Counted from the stretch's first letter, positions 46,085 to 54,656 are shown. The stretch: 64,000 nucleotides of DNA from an uncultured Clostridia bacterium (GCA_948530865.1 CAOTKV010000001.1:338156-402155); one strand, 5' to 3'. Numbers and translations are program-made. The notes: generated by a model from the letters alone, not told the origin.

Positions 46085-46444
46085 TTATACTATTTTTGCT
46101 CCAAAAGGCGCTAAAGATAATTTAGCAATTTTAAAAAACTGCAAACCAAATGGAATACCTACTATTGTTATACACCATATACATCCAATAAAAAAGTTTT
46201 CAAGTGCCATAGGAATTCCGAAAAAGATAATCCAGATTACATTAGCAATTAATGAAGGTACTCCTCCTCCATATTCAATTTCTTTTCCAAACGGCATGAA
46301 AGCCATTGATGCGAACTTAAAGCATTGTTTTCCATAAGGAATTCCGACAATGGTTAAGCACCATAATAATCCAGAAATTATCCATGAAAGTCCACTAAAA
46401 AAACCTCCAAAAATAAACCATAAAATGTTTCCTAATAAACTCAT
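46085..46444 (-). CDS. YccF-domain membrane protein
   Basis: 119 residues made of two copies of the YccF module: GLLWCLTIVGIPYGKQCFKFASMAFMPFG and GCIWCITIVGIPFGLQFFKIAKLSLAPFG, each with a membrane helix pair. The family (formerly DUF307) is widespread and of unknown function. Start ATG after AAAGGAGG. Monocistronic, with its own terminator. Confidence 0.93.
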   Translation of the reverse strand: MSLLGNILWFIFGGFFSGLSWIISGLLWCLTIVGIPYGKQCFKFASMAFMPFGKEIEYGGGVPSLIANVIWIIFFGIPMALENFFIGCIWCITIVGIPFGLQFFKIAKLSLAPFGAKIV

Positions 46445-46531
46445 AATGTTTTCCTCCTTTTATGATAATATGTTTGTGCAAATTTAACAATAGTTAGTTA
46501 ACTTATGTATAGTAGAAATATAAACTGCATA

Positions 46532-47233
46532 TTAATTATTATATTCTTTTAAAATTTTGTCAATATCTTCTTGAGTTAAATAATTGTATTTAACTAATTT
46601 ATCAAGAACTTGTTTTTGTCTTTGTTTTGCAAGATCAGGATTTTTTGTAGGTGCATAAACAGTAGGTGCATTTGGAATACCAGCAAGTAAAATCATTTCA
46701 TAGTATGTCATTTCATTTAATTCTTTATCAAAATAACCACGACAAGCTTCTTTTGCTGTATAATATCCATCACCAAAGTAACTTGTATTTAAGTATAATT
46801 CTAATATTTCATCTTTACTATAATTACGCTCTATTTTAAAAGCCATGAATATTTCAGCAAATTTTCGTGTAAATTTCTTTTCTTGTGTAAAATATATATT
46901 TTTGCACAATTGTTGTGTTATAGTACTCCCACCTTCTACTAATTTCATTGCTTTTATATCATTAATAGTTGCTCTACATATTGCAATTAAATCAATACCA
47001 TTATGTCTATAAAACCTATGGTCTTCAACAGATATAACTGCATCAATATACATTTGTGGCATTTCTTGAATTCTTGCATAATTTGCTTTTTCACGGATTG
47101 AACTTACTTTTTCTTCTAATGGCATTTCTTCTAAAGCTTTTTTATACATATTATAGCCATTTCCTACTGCCACAAATCCTATACTTATTGAAAAAAATAT
47201 TAGAAATAAAATTACTTTTTTTAACATTTTCAT
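46532..47233 (-). CDS. mtgA: Monofunctional biosynthetic peptidoglycan transglycosylase (GT51)
   Basis: About 233 residues: one N-terminal membrane helix and a GT51 domain with ISVEDHRFYRHNGIDLIAICRA (catalytic Glu), GGSTITQQLCKNIYF, KFAEIFMAFKIERNYSKDEILELYLNTSYFG and GIPNAPTVYAP. It polymerises lipid II into glycan strands without a transpeptidase domain. The frame is open to 47266, overlapping the YxeA-like stop, but ATG 47233 follows GGTGG and seems the better start. Operon with the YxeA-like gene under a putative BceR-type site. Confidence 0.92.
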   Translation of the reverse strand: MKMLKKVILFLIFFSISIGFVAVGNGYNMYKKALEEMPLEEKVSSIREKANYARIQEMPQMYIDAVISVEDHRFYRHNGIDLIAICRATINDIKAMKLVEGGSTITQQLCKNIYFTQEKKFTRKFAEIFMAFKIERNYSKDEILELYLNTSYFGDGYYTAKEACRGYFDKELNEMTYYEMILLAGIPNAPTVYAPTKNPDLAKQRQKQVLDKLVKYNYLTQEDIDKILKEYNN

Positions 47234-47255
47234 TTTTACCACCCAAAATTTTATA

Positions 47256-47606
47256 TTATTCCGCATAATTCACCTTTACCTTTTCTGGAAGTTCATCAAA
47301 TTGTACTTCTTCCCATTTTCTGACTCCAATAAATATTGTTGTTTCTAATTTTAGATATGCTTCATTTCGTAGTTCTCTACTTGTTTTAAAAGTAAACTCC
47401 TTTTTCTTTCCCTTTTCATTGTAAGCAAGCAATGTGTATTGATATTTCATATTATCAGACGTAAATAATTCTTCGATTTTCGTATTATCAATTTGAGTAT
47501 AATAAATATCTTGTTGATACTCTAAATAATATAAAACACCTCCACAAAATATTAATGCTATAATTAGTGCAATAATCATAGGTATCTTTTCGCTTATATT
47601 TTCCAT
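47256..47606 (-). CDS. YxeA-like (DUF1093) small exported protein
   Basis: 116 residues: N-terminal membrane helix or signal (about 9-28), then IYYTQIDNTKIEE, YTLLAYNEKGKKKEFTFKTSRELRNEAYLKL and GVRKWEEVQFDELPEKV, which match the YxeA/DUF1093 pattern. In Bacillus subtilis yxeA belongs to the yxdLM-yxeA unit controlled by the BceR-like regulator YxdJ, so its presence here beneath a TTACA-N4-TGTAA site is telling. ATG follows AGGAGGG. It overlaps or abuts the transglycosylase gene. Confidence 0.78.
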   Translation of the reverse strand: MENISEKIPMIIALIIALIFCGGVLYYLEYQQDIYYTQIDNTKIEELFTSDNMKYQYTLLAYNEKGKKKEFTFKTSRELRNEAYLKLETTIFIGVRKWEEVQFDELPEKVKVNYAE

Positions 47607-47636
47607 TTCTACCCTCCTAACGTTTTATTTAATTAT

Positions 47637-47700
47637 ATTATAGAGTCTTTAAATTTTTGTTACAATTGATTCAGCTTACAATATTCTTACAGTTTTGTAA
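47637..47700 (-). promoter_or_regulatory. Perfect BceR-type site and -10 box upstream of the YxeA-like gene
   Basis: TTACA-GTTT-TGTAA (47687-47700 on the plus strand) lies 44 nt before TATAAT (47642-47637, minus). Two further TTGTAA half-sites lie between them. Confidence 0.65.
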
Positions 47701-47704
47701 GAAC

Positions 47705-47735
47705 AAAAAAGAATAGTTAAAAATATTAACTATTC
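47705..47735 (-). terminator. Terminator of the second ABC/two-component operon
   Basis: On the minus strand GAATAGTTAA/TTAACTATTC with a five-base loop, then TTTTTT. The stem overlaps the kinase stop codon. Confidence 0.85.
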
Positions 47736-48617
47736 TTCTAGTTTTATATCTATAATTAATTTTCCATTTTCAAATTTACCAGTTATAGTTCCACCATTAA
47801 GCTCAACTAATTGTTTTGCAATTGATAAACCTAAACCAGTAGATTTTTTCGCACTTTCTACTGTATAATATCTGTCAAAAATTTTCTCTACAGTAGTTGC
47901 ATCAAGTAAAGAAGCTTTATTTGAAAATCTAATTTTTCCTTCTTTATTAAGAGATATTTCAAATTCACCAGAGCTATATTTGCAGGCATTTGATAAAATA
48001 TTTTCAAATACTCTTGTAATTGTATTTCTGTCTACAATTTTATATATTTTTTTCTCTGTTATTTCTATTTTAGGAATAATATTTTTATTTTTTAAAATAG
48101 TATAAAAATTTGCAATTGATTCTTCTAATAATTCATTTATACAGATTTTTTCTTTTTTTATGTTAGGCTCAATATCTATAGTTTTTGAAAATACAAAAAG
48201 TTGTTCTGTTAAAATAATTAGTTCATTTGTCTTTCTTTCTATAATTTTAATATACTCTTCTTGTTTGTCTGTTTTTTGATTTTCTTTAATTAAATCTAAA
48301 TAACCACTTATTGCAGTTAATGGTGTTCTTATATCATGAGAAATATTAGTTATTGTTCTTTTTAATTCTTGATTACCATTTTCATGTTGCAATTTCTGTT
48401 TTCTTAAATTTTTTAATTCTGTATTTAATGTGTTTGCTAAATTTTTAATATTTGAATCTGAAGTATTTACAGTTAATAAAATATTTGTATCTGATTTTAA
48501 AATATTTTCTAATGATATGCTTATTTCTTTAATAGAGTTTCTCATAAAAAATATTTTTACTACCAAATATATTAAAATAATTATTAATATTATTACTATA
48601 TAAAACCAGATATTCAA
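47730..48617 (-). CDS. Sensor histidine kinase
   Basis: 295 residues with a single N-terminal membrane helix (about 4-24), a short linker, HisKA motif NISHDIRTPLTAISGYLDLI (His94) and HATPase elements NILSNACKYSS, RYYTVESAKKSTGLGLSIAKQLVELNGG. Start is a TTG at 48617, seven bases after AGGAG. It is the last gene of an operon in the order regulator, ATPase, permease, kinase, as in lantibiotic or bacitracin-type immunity loci. A REP-like copy lies just upstream of its binding site. Confidence 0.92.
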   Translation of the reverse strand: MNIWFYIVIILIIILIYLVVKIFFMRNSIKEISISLENILKSDTNILLTVNTSDSNIKNLANTLNTELKNLRKQKLQHENGNQELKRTITNISHDIRTPLTAISGYLDLIKENQKTDKQEEYIKIIERKTNELIILTEQLFVFSKTIDIEPNIKKEKICINELLEESIANFYTILKNKNIIPKIEITEKKIYKIVDRNTITRVFENILSNACKYSSGEFEISLNKEGKIRFSNKASLLDATTVEKIFDRYYTVESAKKSTGLGLSIAKQLVELNGGTITGKFENGKLIIDIKLEE

Positions 48618-48632
48618 ATTTCTTTCTCCTTT

Positions 48633-48661
48633 TGAAATTTAGGGACAGTCGAAAAATTTCA
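48633..48661 (-). repeat. REP-like palindrome, copy 6
   Basis: TGAAATTT/AAATTTCA arms, centre AGGGACAGTCG. It occupies the short gap between permease and kinase genes inside an operon, touching the permease stop codon. Confidence 0.85.
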
Positions 48662-49489
48662 GTTTAAATCTTTTTTGTTAAATAAATATATTCCTGTTCC
48701 ATTAAATACTACAATTAAAGCTAAAGAGTATATAGGTAACATATATATGTTTGTAGGAAGTCTTGCTCCTAAACTAAAAGCTTGTCCCATTGGAATAATA
48801 TCTACAATAGTTTGATAAAATTGTCTTTTTGCATCACTTGGATAGTGAGGATTTGGCACTTCTTCAAAACTAACTACTCCTGTATCTGGGTTAAGTCCAC
48901 CTCTCTGTACTGTTTCTGGTGTTTGAATTATATTAAATAAAGATGCTGTTACACCTAACATTATAAAGAAAAGCAATATACAAGTTACAGAGGATATTGT
49001 TTTATTACAGCTTAAAACAGAAATGAAATTAAAAATTGCAGAATATGCAATAATAAACATTATACTATCTAAACTTGTAATTAATAATTGATTTAATTCT
49101 ATTATAGGTTTTCCAAATACTGGTACTGCTATGATTAGAACAAATATAGTCCATATAATTTGAAATAGAATTGATACAATACTGCTAATTATGAAATTAG
49201 ATAAATAAATATTTATTTTTTTATGACCAGCAATTATCTTGTTTCTTATTGTTCCATCTGAATATTCAGTTCCAACAAATAGTCCTGAAAATACTGCTAT
49301 AAAAATTCCTATCATTGGTAAATAATTTGATATTAGTTCTGATGTACTAATTTCTGCATTATAATTTTTCATATCTAAATAATTGGAAACTAGCATAAAT
49401 ATTGCAATTCCAATTGTTGCAATTATACATCCAAAAAATACTTTGTTTTTCTTTATTCTTTCAAAGCTTGCATCTAATAATCTATACAT
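48659..49489 (-). CDS. ABC-2 type transporter permease
   Basis: About 276 residues with six membrane helices; N-terminal LLDASFERIKKNKVFFG, then GIFIAVFSGLFVGTEYSDGTIRNKIIAGHKK, the hallmark of BcrB/LanEG-type ABC-2 permeases. The ATG at 49489, preceded by GGAGGTGGAGCTA, is preferred over an earlier in-frame start; it overlaps the ATPase stop (GCTAATGTATAG), so the two are translationally coupled. Likely substrate is a peptide antibiotic or lipid; not shown. Confidence 0.88.
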   Translation of the reverse strand: MYRLLDASFERIKKNKVFFGCIIATIGIAIFMLVSNYLDMKNYNAEISTSELISNYLPMIGIFIAVFSGLFVGTEYSDGTIRNKIIAGHKKINIYLSNFIISSIVSILFQIIWTIFVLIIAVPVFGKPIIELNQLLITSLDSIMFIIAYSAIFNFISVLSCNKTISSVTCILLFFIMLGVTASLFNIIQTPETVQRGGLNPDTGVVSFEEVPNPHYPSDAKRQFYQTIVDIIPMGQAFSLGARLPTNIYMLPIYSLALIVVFNGTGIYLFNKKDLN

Positions 49490-50396
49490 TAGCTCCACCT
49501 CCAATCAAATTCATGTAGTAGTTTTCTAGCGATTCTTCCTTTTCATGAAATTCATTGATAGAGCATCCTTTGGCTGAAAGTGATATTGCAAGTTCTGAAA
49601 TATTTACATTATCGTATATATTAATGATTTTATCTGAAATAACTTCATAAGAAATGCAATTTTGTTCCATATATTTTGATGCTTCTTTAATATTATTTAC
49701 TGATATTTCAATTCTTTTTTTACAATTTAATTGTAATTCATTATTAGTAATTTCTTTTATGATTCTTCCTTTATCTACAAAACCGTAATGAGTTGCAATT
49801 TTAGATAGTTCATCTAAATAATGACTTGATATTAAAACTGTTATTCCTTTTTCTTTATTAAGCTTTAATATAAGTTCTCTTATTTCAATTATTCCTTCTG
49901 GATCAAGTCCATTTATAGGTTCGTCTAGGATAAGTAAATCTGGATTTCCTACAAGTGCTATAGCTATTCCTAGTCTTTGTCTCATACCTAAAGAAAAGTT
50001 TTTTGCTTTCTTACTACCTGTTTCTGATAGCCCAACAAGTTCTAATATTTCATCTGTTCCATCATAAGATGGTAAACCAACAATTTTATATTGCTCTTTT
50101 AAATTTTCTTTGGCTGTTAAATCTAAATAAATTGAAGGAGTTTCAACAATTGCTCCTATTCTCTTTCTAACTTCAATAATTTTTTTATTTAAATTAGAAA
50201 TTCCATATATTGAATAATTTCCTGATGTTGGTTTTTGAAGACCACAAATTAATCTAATTAAAGTTGTTTTTCCGGCTCCATTTTTTCCAATAAGTCCATA
50301 TATGGAGCCTTTTTCAATATGCATATTAAGATCACTTAATGCTTTAAAATTTTTATATCTTTTTCCAAGATTATGTGTTTCTAAAATATATTCCAT
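49482..50396 (-). CDS. BcrA-like ABC transporter ATP-binding protein
   Basis: 304 residues: Walker A GLIGKNGAGKTTLIRL (about 35-50), signature FSLGMRQRLGIAIAL, Walker B LLILDEPINGLDPEG, H-loop ISSHYLDEL. DEPINGLDP and a C-terminal 80-residue extension are typical of the BcrA/lantibiotic immunity (LanF) group. Gene order with permease, kinase and regulator supports an antimicrobial-peptide defence unit. ATG after GGAGG. Confidence 0.92.
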   Translation of the reverse strand: MEYILETHNLGKRYKNFKALSDLNMHIEKGSIYGLIGKNGAGKTTLIRLICGLQKPTSGNYSIYGISNLNKKIIEVRKRIGAIVETPSIYLDLTAKENLKEQYKIVGLPSYDGTDEILELVGLSETGSKKAKNFSLGMRQRLGIAIALVGNPDLLILDEPINGLDPEGIIEIRELILKLNKEKGITVLISSHYLDELSKIATHYGFVDKGRIIKEITNNELQLNCKKRIEISVNNIKEASKYMEQNCISYEVISDKIINIYDNVNISELAISLSAKGCSINEFHEKEESLENYYMNLIGGGANV

Positions 50397-50474
50397 AACC
50401 TCCTCCTTTCGATATTTATTTTATAGCAAAAAGGTTAAGAAATCAGTTAAGAAAATAGTTAAGATTTAGTAAAG

Positions 50475-50503
50475 TGAAATTTTTGGAGCGTCCCTAAATT
50501 TCA
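50475..50503 (+). repeat. REP-like palindrome, copy 7, overlapping a stop codon
   Basis: TGAAATTT/AAATTTCA arms, centre TTGGAGCGTCCCT. The regulator gene stop (50494-50496) lies inside it (GAA-ATT-TAG). Confidence 0.88.
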
Positions 50504-51159
50504 TAAAGCTTAAAACCTATTCCCCATACTGATTCAATATATTCTTCTGCAGTTACACTTCTAATCTTTTTCCTGATATTACTAATATGAACTTTGAGCG
50601 AATTCTCATCACAATCTAAAGTATCTTCACTTATTAATTCAAGTAATTTTGATTTAGTAACTACTTGTTTTGGATTTAGTAGTAATTGTTTCATTATTGC
50701 ATATTCAGTTTTTGTTAAATATATTTGTTTTTCATTAACATATATAGTATGAGTTTCTTCGTTTAAAACCATACCATTGTATTTTAGTTCTTGTTTTGAA
50801 CATTTTTCATTATTTATTCTTAGTTGAACTGATATTCTTGCCAAAAGTTCTTCTGAATTAAATGGTTTTGTAATATAATCATTAGCTCCACTTAATAGAG
50901 TATTTACTTTATCTTCAGGTGAAATTTTGGCACTAATTACTATAATTGGAATGCTTTTTATTTGTTTTATAATCTTTTCTCCATTTAAACCTGGAAGCAT
51001 TAGATCTAGTAATATTAAATCTATATCCTTTTTTTCTATAATCATTAAAGCTTCTGTTCCTGAATATGCATCTATTATATTATAATGTTCTTTTTTTAAA
51101 ATTTCTTTTATTAAATTATGAATATCATTATCATCTTCAACAATTAATATCGTTTTCAT
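50494..51159 (-). CDS. OmpR-family response regulator
   Basis: 221 residues: receiver (Asp9-10, Asp52 in LLDLMLPGLNG, ITKPFN) and winged-helix effector (YLTKTEYAIMKQLLLNPKQVV, LKVHISNIRKKIRS, VWGIGFKLYEI). It heads the operon with the BcrA-like transporter and kinase. The Glu-Ile-stop end is written by a REP-like repeat copy. No clear operator was seen in the 115 nt upstream. Confidence 0.93.
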   Translation of the reverse strand: MKTILIVEDDNDIHNLIKEILKKEHYNIIDAYSGTEALMIIEKKDIDLILLDLMLPGLNGEKIIKQIKSIPIIVISAKISPEDKVNTLLSGANDYITKPFNSEELLARISVQLRINNEKCSKQELKYNGMVLNEETHTIYVNEKQIYLTKTEYAIMKQLLLNPKQVVTKSKLLELISEDTLDCDENSLKVHISNIRKKIRSVTAEEYIESVWGIGFKLYEI

Positions 51160-51274
51160 AAATTATCTCCATATCCATTTTGAATAATAAGCATTTGTAT
51201 TTGTATACATACTTTCGCCTTGATTTCCATTATTAAAAACTAAAGTAAATCCCATCTGTTTCCTGTTTTTAGAA

Positions 51275-51940
51275 TTAATTTTGTCCTAAAATTTCTGGGT
51301 TTCCTCCAATAAAAGATATTTTACCATCAATATATGCAACTGCTTGATTATCCGTAATTGCATAAACAGTAAATGGATTATCTGCTAAAACATCTTTTAA
51401 AAATTCTAAAGTCCACTTTTCATGATCTTTTCTTAAAAAATGAGGAACTATATTAAATGGAACTAGTTCAAGTTCTTGATATTCAAAATTTTCTACTTTG
51501 GTATTATATCTTTCTGCCCAAAATCTAGGGCTAGTTATTTGTTTTCCAAGTACTATTGATCCAGCAGAAGTTCCCATTAGAACTCTTTTTTCTGCAACTT
51601 CTTGTATTAAATCAACTGTATTTGTTTCATGAAATAATTTTGAGTATATATGTTGTTTTCCACCTACTATATAAGTTAGATCAGCATTCATAAGACGAGT
51701 TCTTATTTCTTCTTTTGAATGAGTTCTAAAATTTACAAAATCTATTCTTCCACCTATATGTTTTTCAATATTAGACAATTCATGTATTAACCATCTTTTA
51801 CTTTTTTCTCCTGCTAATTCACATGCTGTTTCGTTTATTATTGCAATGTTGATTTCATTTGCAGGTTTTCCAACTATCTTTGCTACTTCAATCTTCATTT
51901 CATCAGTTGTAAATCCTTGTGAAGCTAAAATTAATTTCAT
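51275..51940 (-). CDS. Peptidase S51 (dipeptidase E-like)
   Basis: 221 residues. The nucleophile motif LMGTSAGSIVLGKQI (Ser about 125) with YIVGGKQHIY before it and IVPHFLRKDHEKW after it match the S51 family, which includes alpha-aspartyl dipeptidase PepE and cyanophycinase. Asp-X dipeptide cleavage is the closest guess. Cytoplasmic. ATG after GGAGG. Thirteen nucleotides after the HD gene upstream, so cotranscription is likely. Confidence 0.85.
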   Translation of the reverse strand: MKLILASQGFTTDEMKIEVAKIVGKPANEINIAIINETACELAGEKSKRWLIHELSNIEKHIGGRIDFVNFRTHSKEEIRTRLMNADLTYIVGGKQHIYSKLFHETNTVDLIQEVAEKRVLMGTSAGSIVLGKQITSPRFWAERYNTKVENFEYQELELVPFNIVPHFLRKDHEKWTLEFLKDVLADNPFTVYAITDNQAVAYIDGKISFIGGNPEILGQN

Positions 51941-51952
51941 AAAATTTCCTCC

Positions 51953-52492
51953 CTAATCTAATTCACGTTCTTCTGGTGTTGATTTTTTATAAGTTTCTTT
52001 TAATGATTCTAACTGTGTTTGAATATCTTTTTCAAACACAGTTCCTTCAGCTAAATCAATAAACCATTCCTCTGTTTCTTTTATGTATTTTCTCTGAAAA
52101 TCTCTGTCAGCAAAATGAGCTTCCGATAAATTATGTAATCTATCTGCAAGTTTTACCATTCTCGCCATATGATTCTTTTTTATTCTTCCATAATATTTTT
52201 TCTTTGTATAACCTGGTTCTTTTGTTACAAGTAATACACTATCTGCAATACGTCTATTAGAAATATCTATTATTTCTTCATATGAAGTATCTGTATCTTC
52301 TAACAAATCATGAAATAATCCTGCAATTTGATATTCAGTATCAAAGCCTTTATCTTTTAATATTTTACTTACTGCAAATGGATGAAGATAATAAGGTGTT
52401 CCTTGTTTTCTAAATTGTCCTTTGTGTTTTTCTTTAACATATTCACATACATTCATTTTTCTTTTTCTACTTTCTTTTTTTATTATAAACAT
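51953..52492 (-). CDS. SpoT/RelA-type HD hydrolase domain protein
   Basis: 179 residues of the HD_4 type: GQFRKQGTPYYLHPFAVSKIL, AGLFHDLLEDTDTSYEEI (HDxxED) and VKLADRLHNLSEA. These are the landmarks of the (p)ppGpp-hydrolase domain, here without synthetase or regulatory domains, as in small alarmone hydrolases or the Mesh1-like group. Alarmone hydrolysis is likely but unproven. The frame may start at 52492 or at an internal ATG, 52456; neither has a strong binding site. Confidence 0.85.
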   Translation of the reverse strand: MFIIKKESRKRKMNVCEYVKEKHKGQFRKQGTPYYLHPFAVSKILKDKGFDTEYQIAGLFHDLLEDTDTSYEEIIDISNRRIADSVLLVTKEPGYTKKKYYGRIKKNHMARMVKLADRLHNLSEAHFADRDFQRKYIKETEEWFIDLAEGTVFEKDIQTQLESLKETYKKSTPEERELD

Positions 52493-52541
52493 ATCCTATC
52501 ATAAAAAAATAAAATTAGCAATGAAATAACGTATCACTCAA

Positions 52542-52571
52542 ATGAAATAAAGGGACATTTCAAACTTTCAT
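52542..52571 (-). repeat. REP-like palindrome, copy 8 (degenerate)
   Basis: ATGAAATAAAGGGACATTTC, then a degenerate right arm ACTTTCAT. It lies inverted to copy 9, 80 nt away. Confidence 0.65.
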
Positions 52572-52611
52572 TTTATCTATGATTTGTTCTAATTTGTATA
52601 ATTAATCCATT

Positions 52612-52649
52612 TCAAAAGTAAAATAGACTCCATTTTATGAAGTCTATTT
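52612..52649 (-). terminator. Terminator between the inverted REP pair
   Basis: On the minus strand AAATAGACT/AGTCTATTT arms with TTACTTTT after, just past the ABC-2 permease and REP copy 9. Confidence 0.6.
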
Positions 52650-52650
52650 G

Positions 52651-52680
52651 TGAATTTTTTTGAGCGTCCCTTTATTTCAT
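52651..52680 (+). repeat. REP-like palindrome, copy 9
   Basis: TGAATTTTTTTGAGCGTCCC then TTTATTTCAT; both arms share the AAATAAAG variant with copy 8, so the two look like one inverted doublet (REPIN-like). Confidence 0.8.
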
Positions 52681-52685
52681 TTTGA

Positions 52686-53354
52686 TTAAAATTCTTTTTT
52701 AGAATATATTTTATAAGAGATTTTGTAAGAAATAAAATATTCAATTAATATCACACCTAATAAAATAATTGGAAAAAATACTTCTAATATATTATTTATA
52801 GAACTTAAATTTATTGAAAAAGTATTTGTCATTTTTTCTCCTAGCATTACGATTGCTCCTGCTCCAAAAGCAACTACTATTGTTATTATAAACATATATA
52901 TTCTTCCTTTTTCTGCTCCGAATTTATAAAAACAAGGCATTTGAATTGATTCTACTAATCCTATTCCAAACATTCCACCAAGTGCAATTGATATTAAATC
53001 TATAAAACTAGGAATTCCTTTATTAAGTACTAAAGAAATTATGACTGATAAAATTATTCCTAAAATTGCTCCTGTTATTGTTAAAATAAATTGTAAGATA
53101 TATTTTGATAATACAATTTCCTTTTTAGTAAGAGGAAATGTTAATATGTATTTGTTTGCTTTTGCCATTTCATCATAGCTAAATGTTGCTATTCCAAACA
53201 TTCCGAGTCCTAATGTCATCATAATTATAAGTAATCCATCAGTACTTGTATTTTGTGGTTCTAATGATACACAAATAAATATAAAAATAAAAATAATTAA
53301 ACTTTTTAAATAACTTTTTAATTGTAATAAATCTTTTATTATTAATCCTTTCAT
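52686..53354 (-). CDS. ABC-2 family transporter permease (YtrC/D-like)
   Basis: 222 residues, six membrane helices, N-terminal MKGLIIKDLLQLKSYLKSL and FSYDEMAKANKYILTFPLTKKEIVLSKYI, the ABC-2 pattern found in GntR-linked transporters (YtrABCDEF type). It abuts the ATPase gene with no gap, so the three genes GntR, ATPase and permease form one operon. The substrate is unknown; in Bacillus the related unit answers wall-active antibiotics. Confidence 0.88.
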   Translation of the reverse strand: MKGLIIKDLLQLKSYLKSLIIFIFIFICVSLEPQNTSTDGLLIIMMTLGLGMFGIATFSYDEMAKANKYILTFPLTKKEIVLSKYILQFILTITGAILGIILSVIISLVLNKGIPSFIDLISIALGGMFGIGLVESIQMPCFYKFGAEKGRIYMFIITIVVAFGAGAIVMLGEKMTNTFSINLSSINNILEVFFPIILLGVILIEYFISYKISYKIYSKKEF

Positions 53355-54212
53355 CTATTTTTCCCCCTTTATATAAATAAGCATTATATCATCTATTGTT
53401 GCTTTATCTATAATTTCAATATTGTATTTTTTTCTGAATTCATACTTATTTTCCACTAAAACATCGTATTCATATTTACTCTTTTTATATTTTATGAAAT
53501 CGTTTTTATCCAATTTCTTAAATTCTTCTTCAGAACATTTTACAATTCCATAATTTTCTAATAAGTCATCTCTTGTTTTGGTAAAAACTATTTTTCCGTT
53601 ACTTATAAATGTTATATAATCCGCAATATGCTCTAAATCAGATGTTATATGACTTGAAACAAATATCCCATGTTCTTCATCTTGTATAAAATCTTGAAAA
53701 ATATCTAATATTTCTGCTCTTGCTACTGGATCTAATCCTGATGTTGGTTCATCTAATATAAGTAATTTGGGATGATGAGAAAGTGCAGTTGCAATTTTTA
53801 ATTTCATTTTCATACCACTTGAAAATTCTTTTGAAGGTTTATTTAATGGTAATTTAAAATCTTTTATATATTTAAAATATAATTTTTCATCCCAGTTTTT
53901 ATAGATATTTTTCATTATTTTATTTATGTCTGTAGGATTTAAATAATCAGATAAAAAACTGTCATCTAAGACAACACCAATATCTTCTTTAATTTGCCTT
54001 TCATCTTTTTGATTATCTTTTCCAAATATTTTTATATCTCCTGAATTAGTATTAATTATATTTAATATAGATTTTATAGTAGTACTCTTTCCTGCTCCAT
54101 TTTCTCCAATTAAGCCCATAATCATTCCTTTGGGTAAACTTATATTAATGTCATTTAATTCAAAACTGTCATATTTTTTATTTAAATTTTTAACTTCTAA
54201 TATGTTTTCCAT
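53355..54212 (-). CDS. ABC transporter ATP-binding protein (YtrB-like)
   Basis: 285 residues: Walker A GLIGENGAGKSTTIKS (about 33-48), signature FSSGMKMKLKIATALSH (SSGMK variant typical of YtrB-type ATPases), Walker B LLILDEPTSGLDPVAR, H-loop VSSHITSDLEH. A C-terminal extension of about 70 residues follows. Second gene of the GntR operon. Confidence 0.93.
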   Translation of the reverse strand: MENILEVKNLNKKYDSFELNDINISLPKGMIMGLIGENGAGKSTTIKSILNIINTNSGDIKIFGKDNQKDERQIKEDIGVVLDDSFLSDYLNPTDINKIMKNIYKNWDEKLYFKYIKDFKLPLNKPSKEFSSGMKMKLKIATALSHHPKLLILDEPTSGLDPVARAEILDIFQDFIQDEEHGIFVSSHITSDLEHIADYITFISNGKIVFTKTRDDLLENYGIVKCSEEEFKKLDKNDFIKYKKSKYEYDVLVENKYEFRKKYNIEIIDKATIDDIMLIYIKGEK

Positions 54213-54237
54213 TTGAAAATTCCTTTCTTAATTTAAG

Positions 54238-54612
54238 TTATTTTTCTTCATATAAAATATCTAAAATATTTTCTACTTCTTTTTTGCTAATATTGCTAAT
54301 TTTAGCAATAGATACTGCAGTATCTATTAAATCTTCAATTTTTTGCAATTGTTCTTCTCTAATAAGTTCGATGTTTTTATTAGCAACATATACGCCTTTT
54401 CCTGGAATTGTTTCTACATAGCCTTCTTTTTCAAGTTCTTCATATGCATTTTTTGTTGTTATAACGCTTATTCTTAAATCTTTAGCTAAAATTCGTATTG
54501 ATGGCAATTGTTCTCCTATTTTCAGTTCATTAGAAACTATTTTGTTTTTTATTTGTTCTTTAATTTGCTCATAAATTGGTTTGTTACTTGAATTACTTAT
54601 AATTATATTCAA
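54238..54612 (-). CDS. GntR-family (YtrA subfamily) repressor
   Basis: 124 residues: a winged HTH (PIYEQIKEQIKNKIVSNELKIGEQLPSIRILAKDLRISVITTKNAYEELEKEGYVETIPGKGVYVA) followed by only about 45 residues for dimerization, the YtrA layout. It likely represses its own operon with the ABC transporter, through the palindrome at 54657-54680. Start is a TTG at 54612 after GGAG; there is no nearby ATG. Confidence 0.93.
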   Translation of the reverse strand: MNIIISNSSNKPIYEQIKEQIKNKIVSNELKIGEQLPSIRILAKDLRISVITTKNAYEELEKEGYVETIPGKGVYVANKNIELIREEQLQKIEDLIDTAVSIAKISNISKKEVENILDILYEEK

Positions 54613-54656
54613 TACTATGTAGCTCCTTTCTTTATTTCATAATAAATTTATTATTT

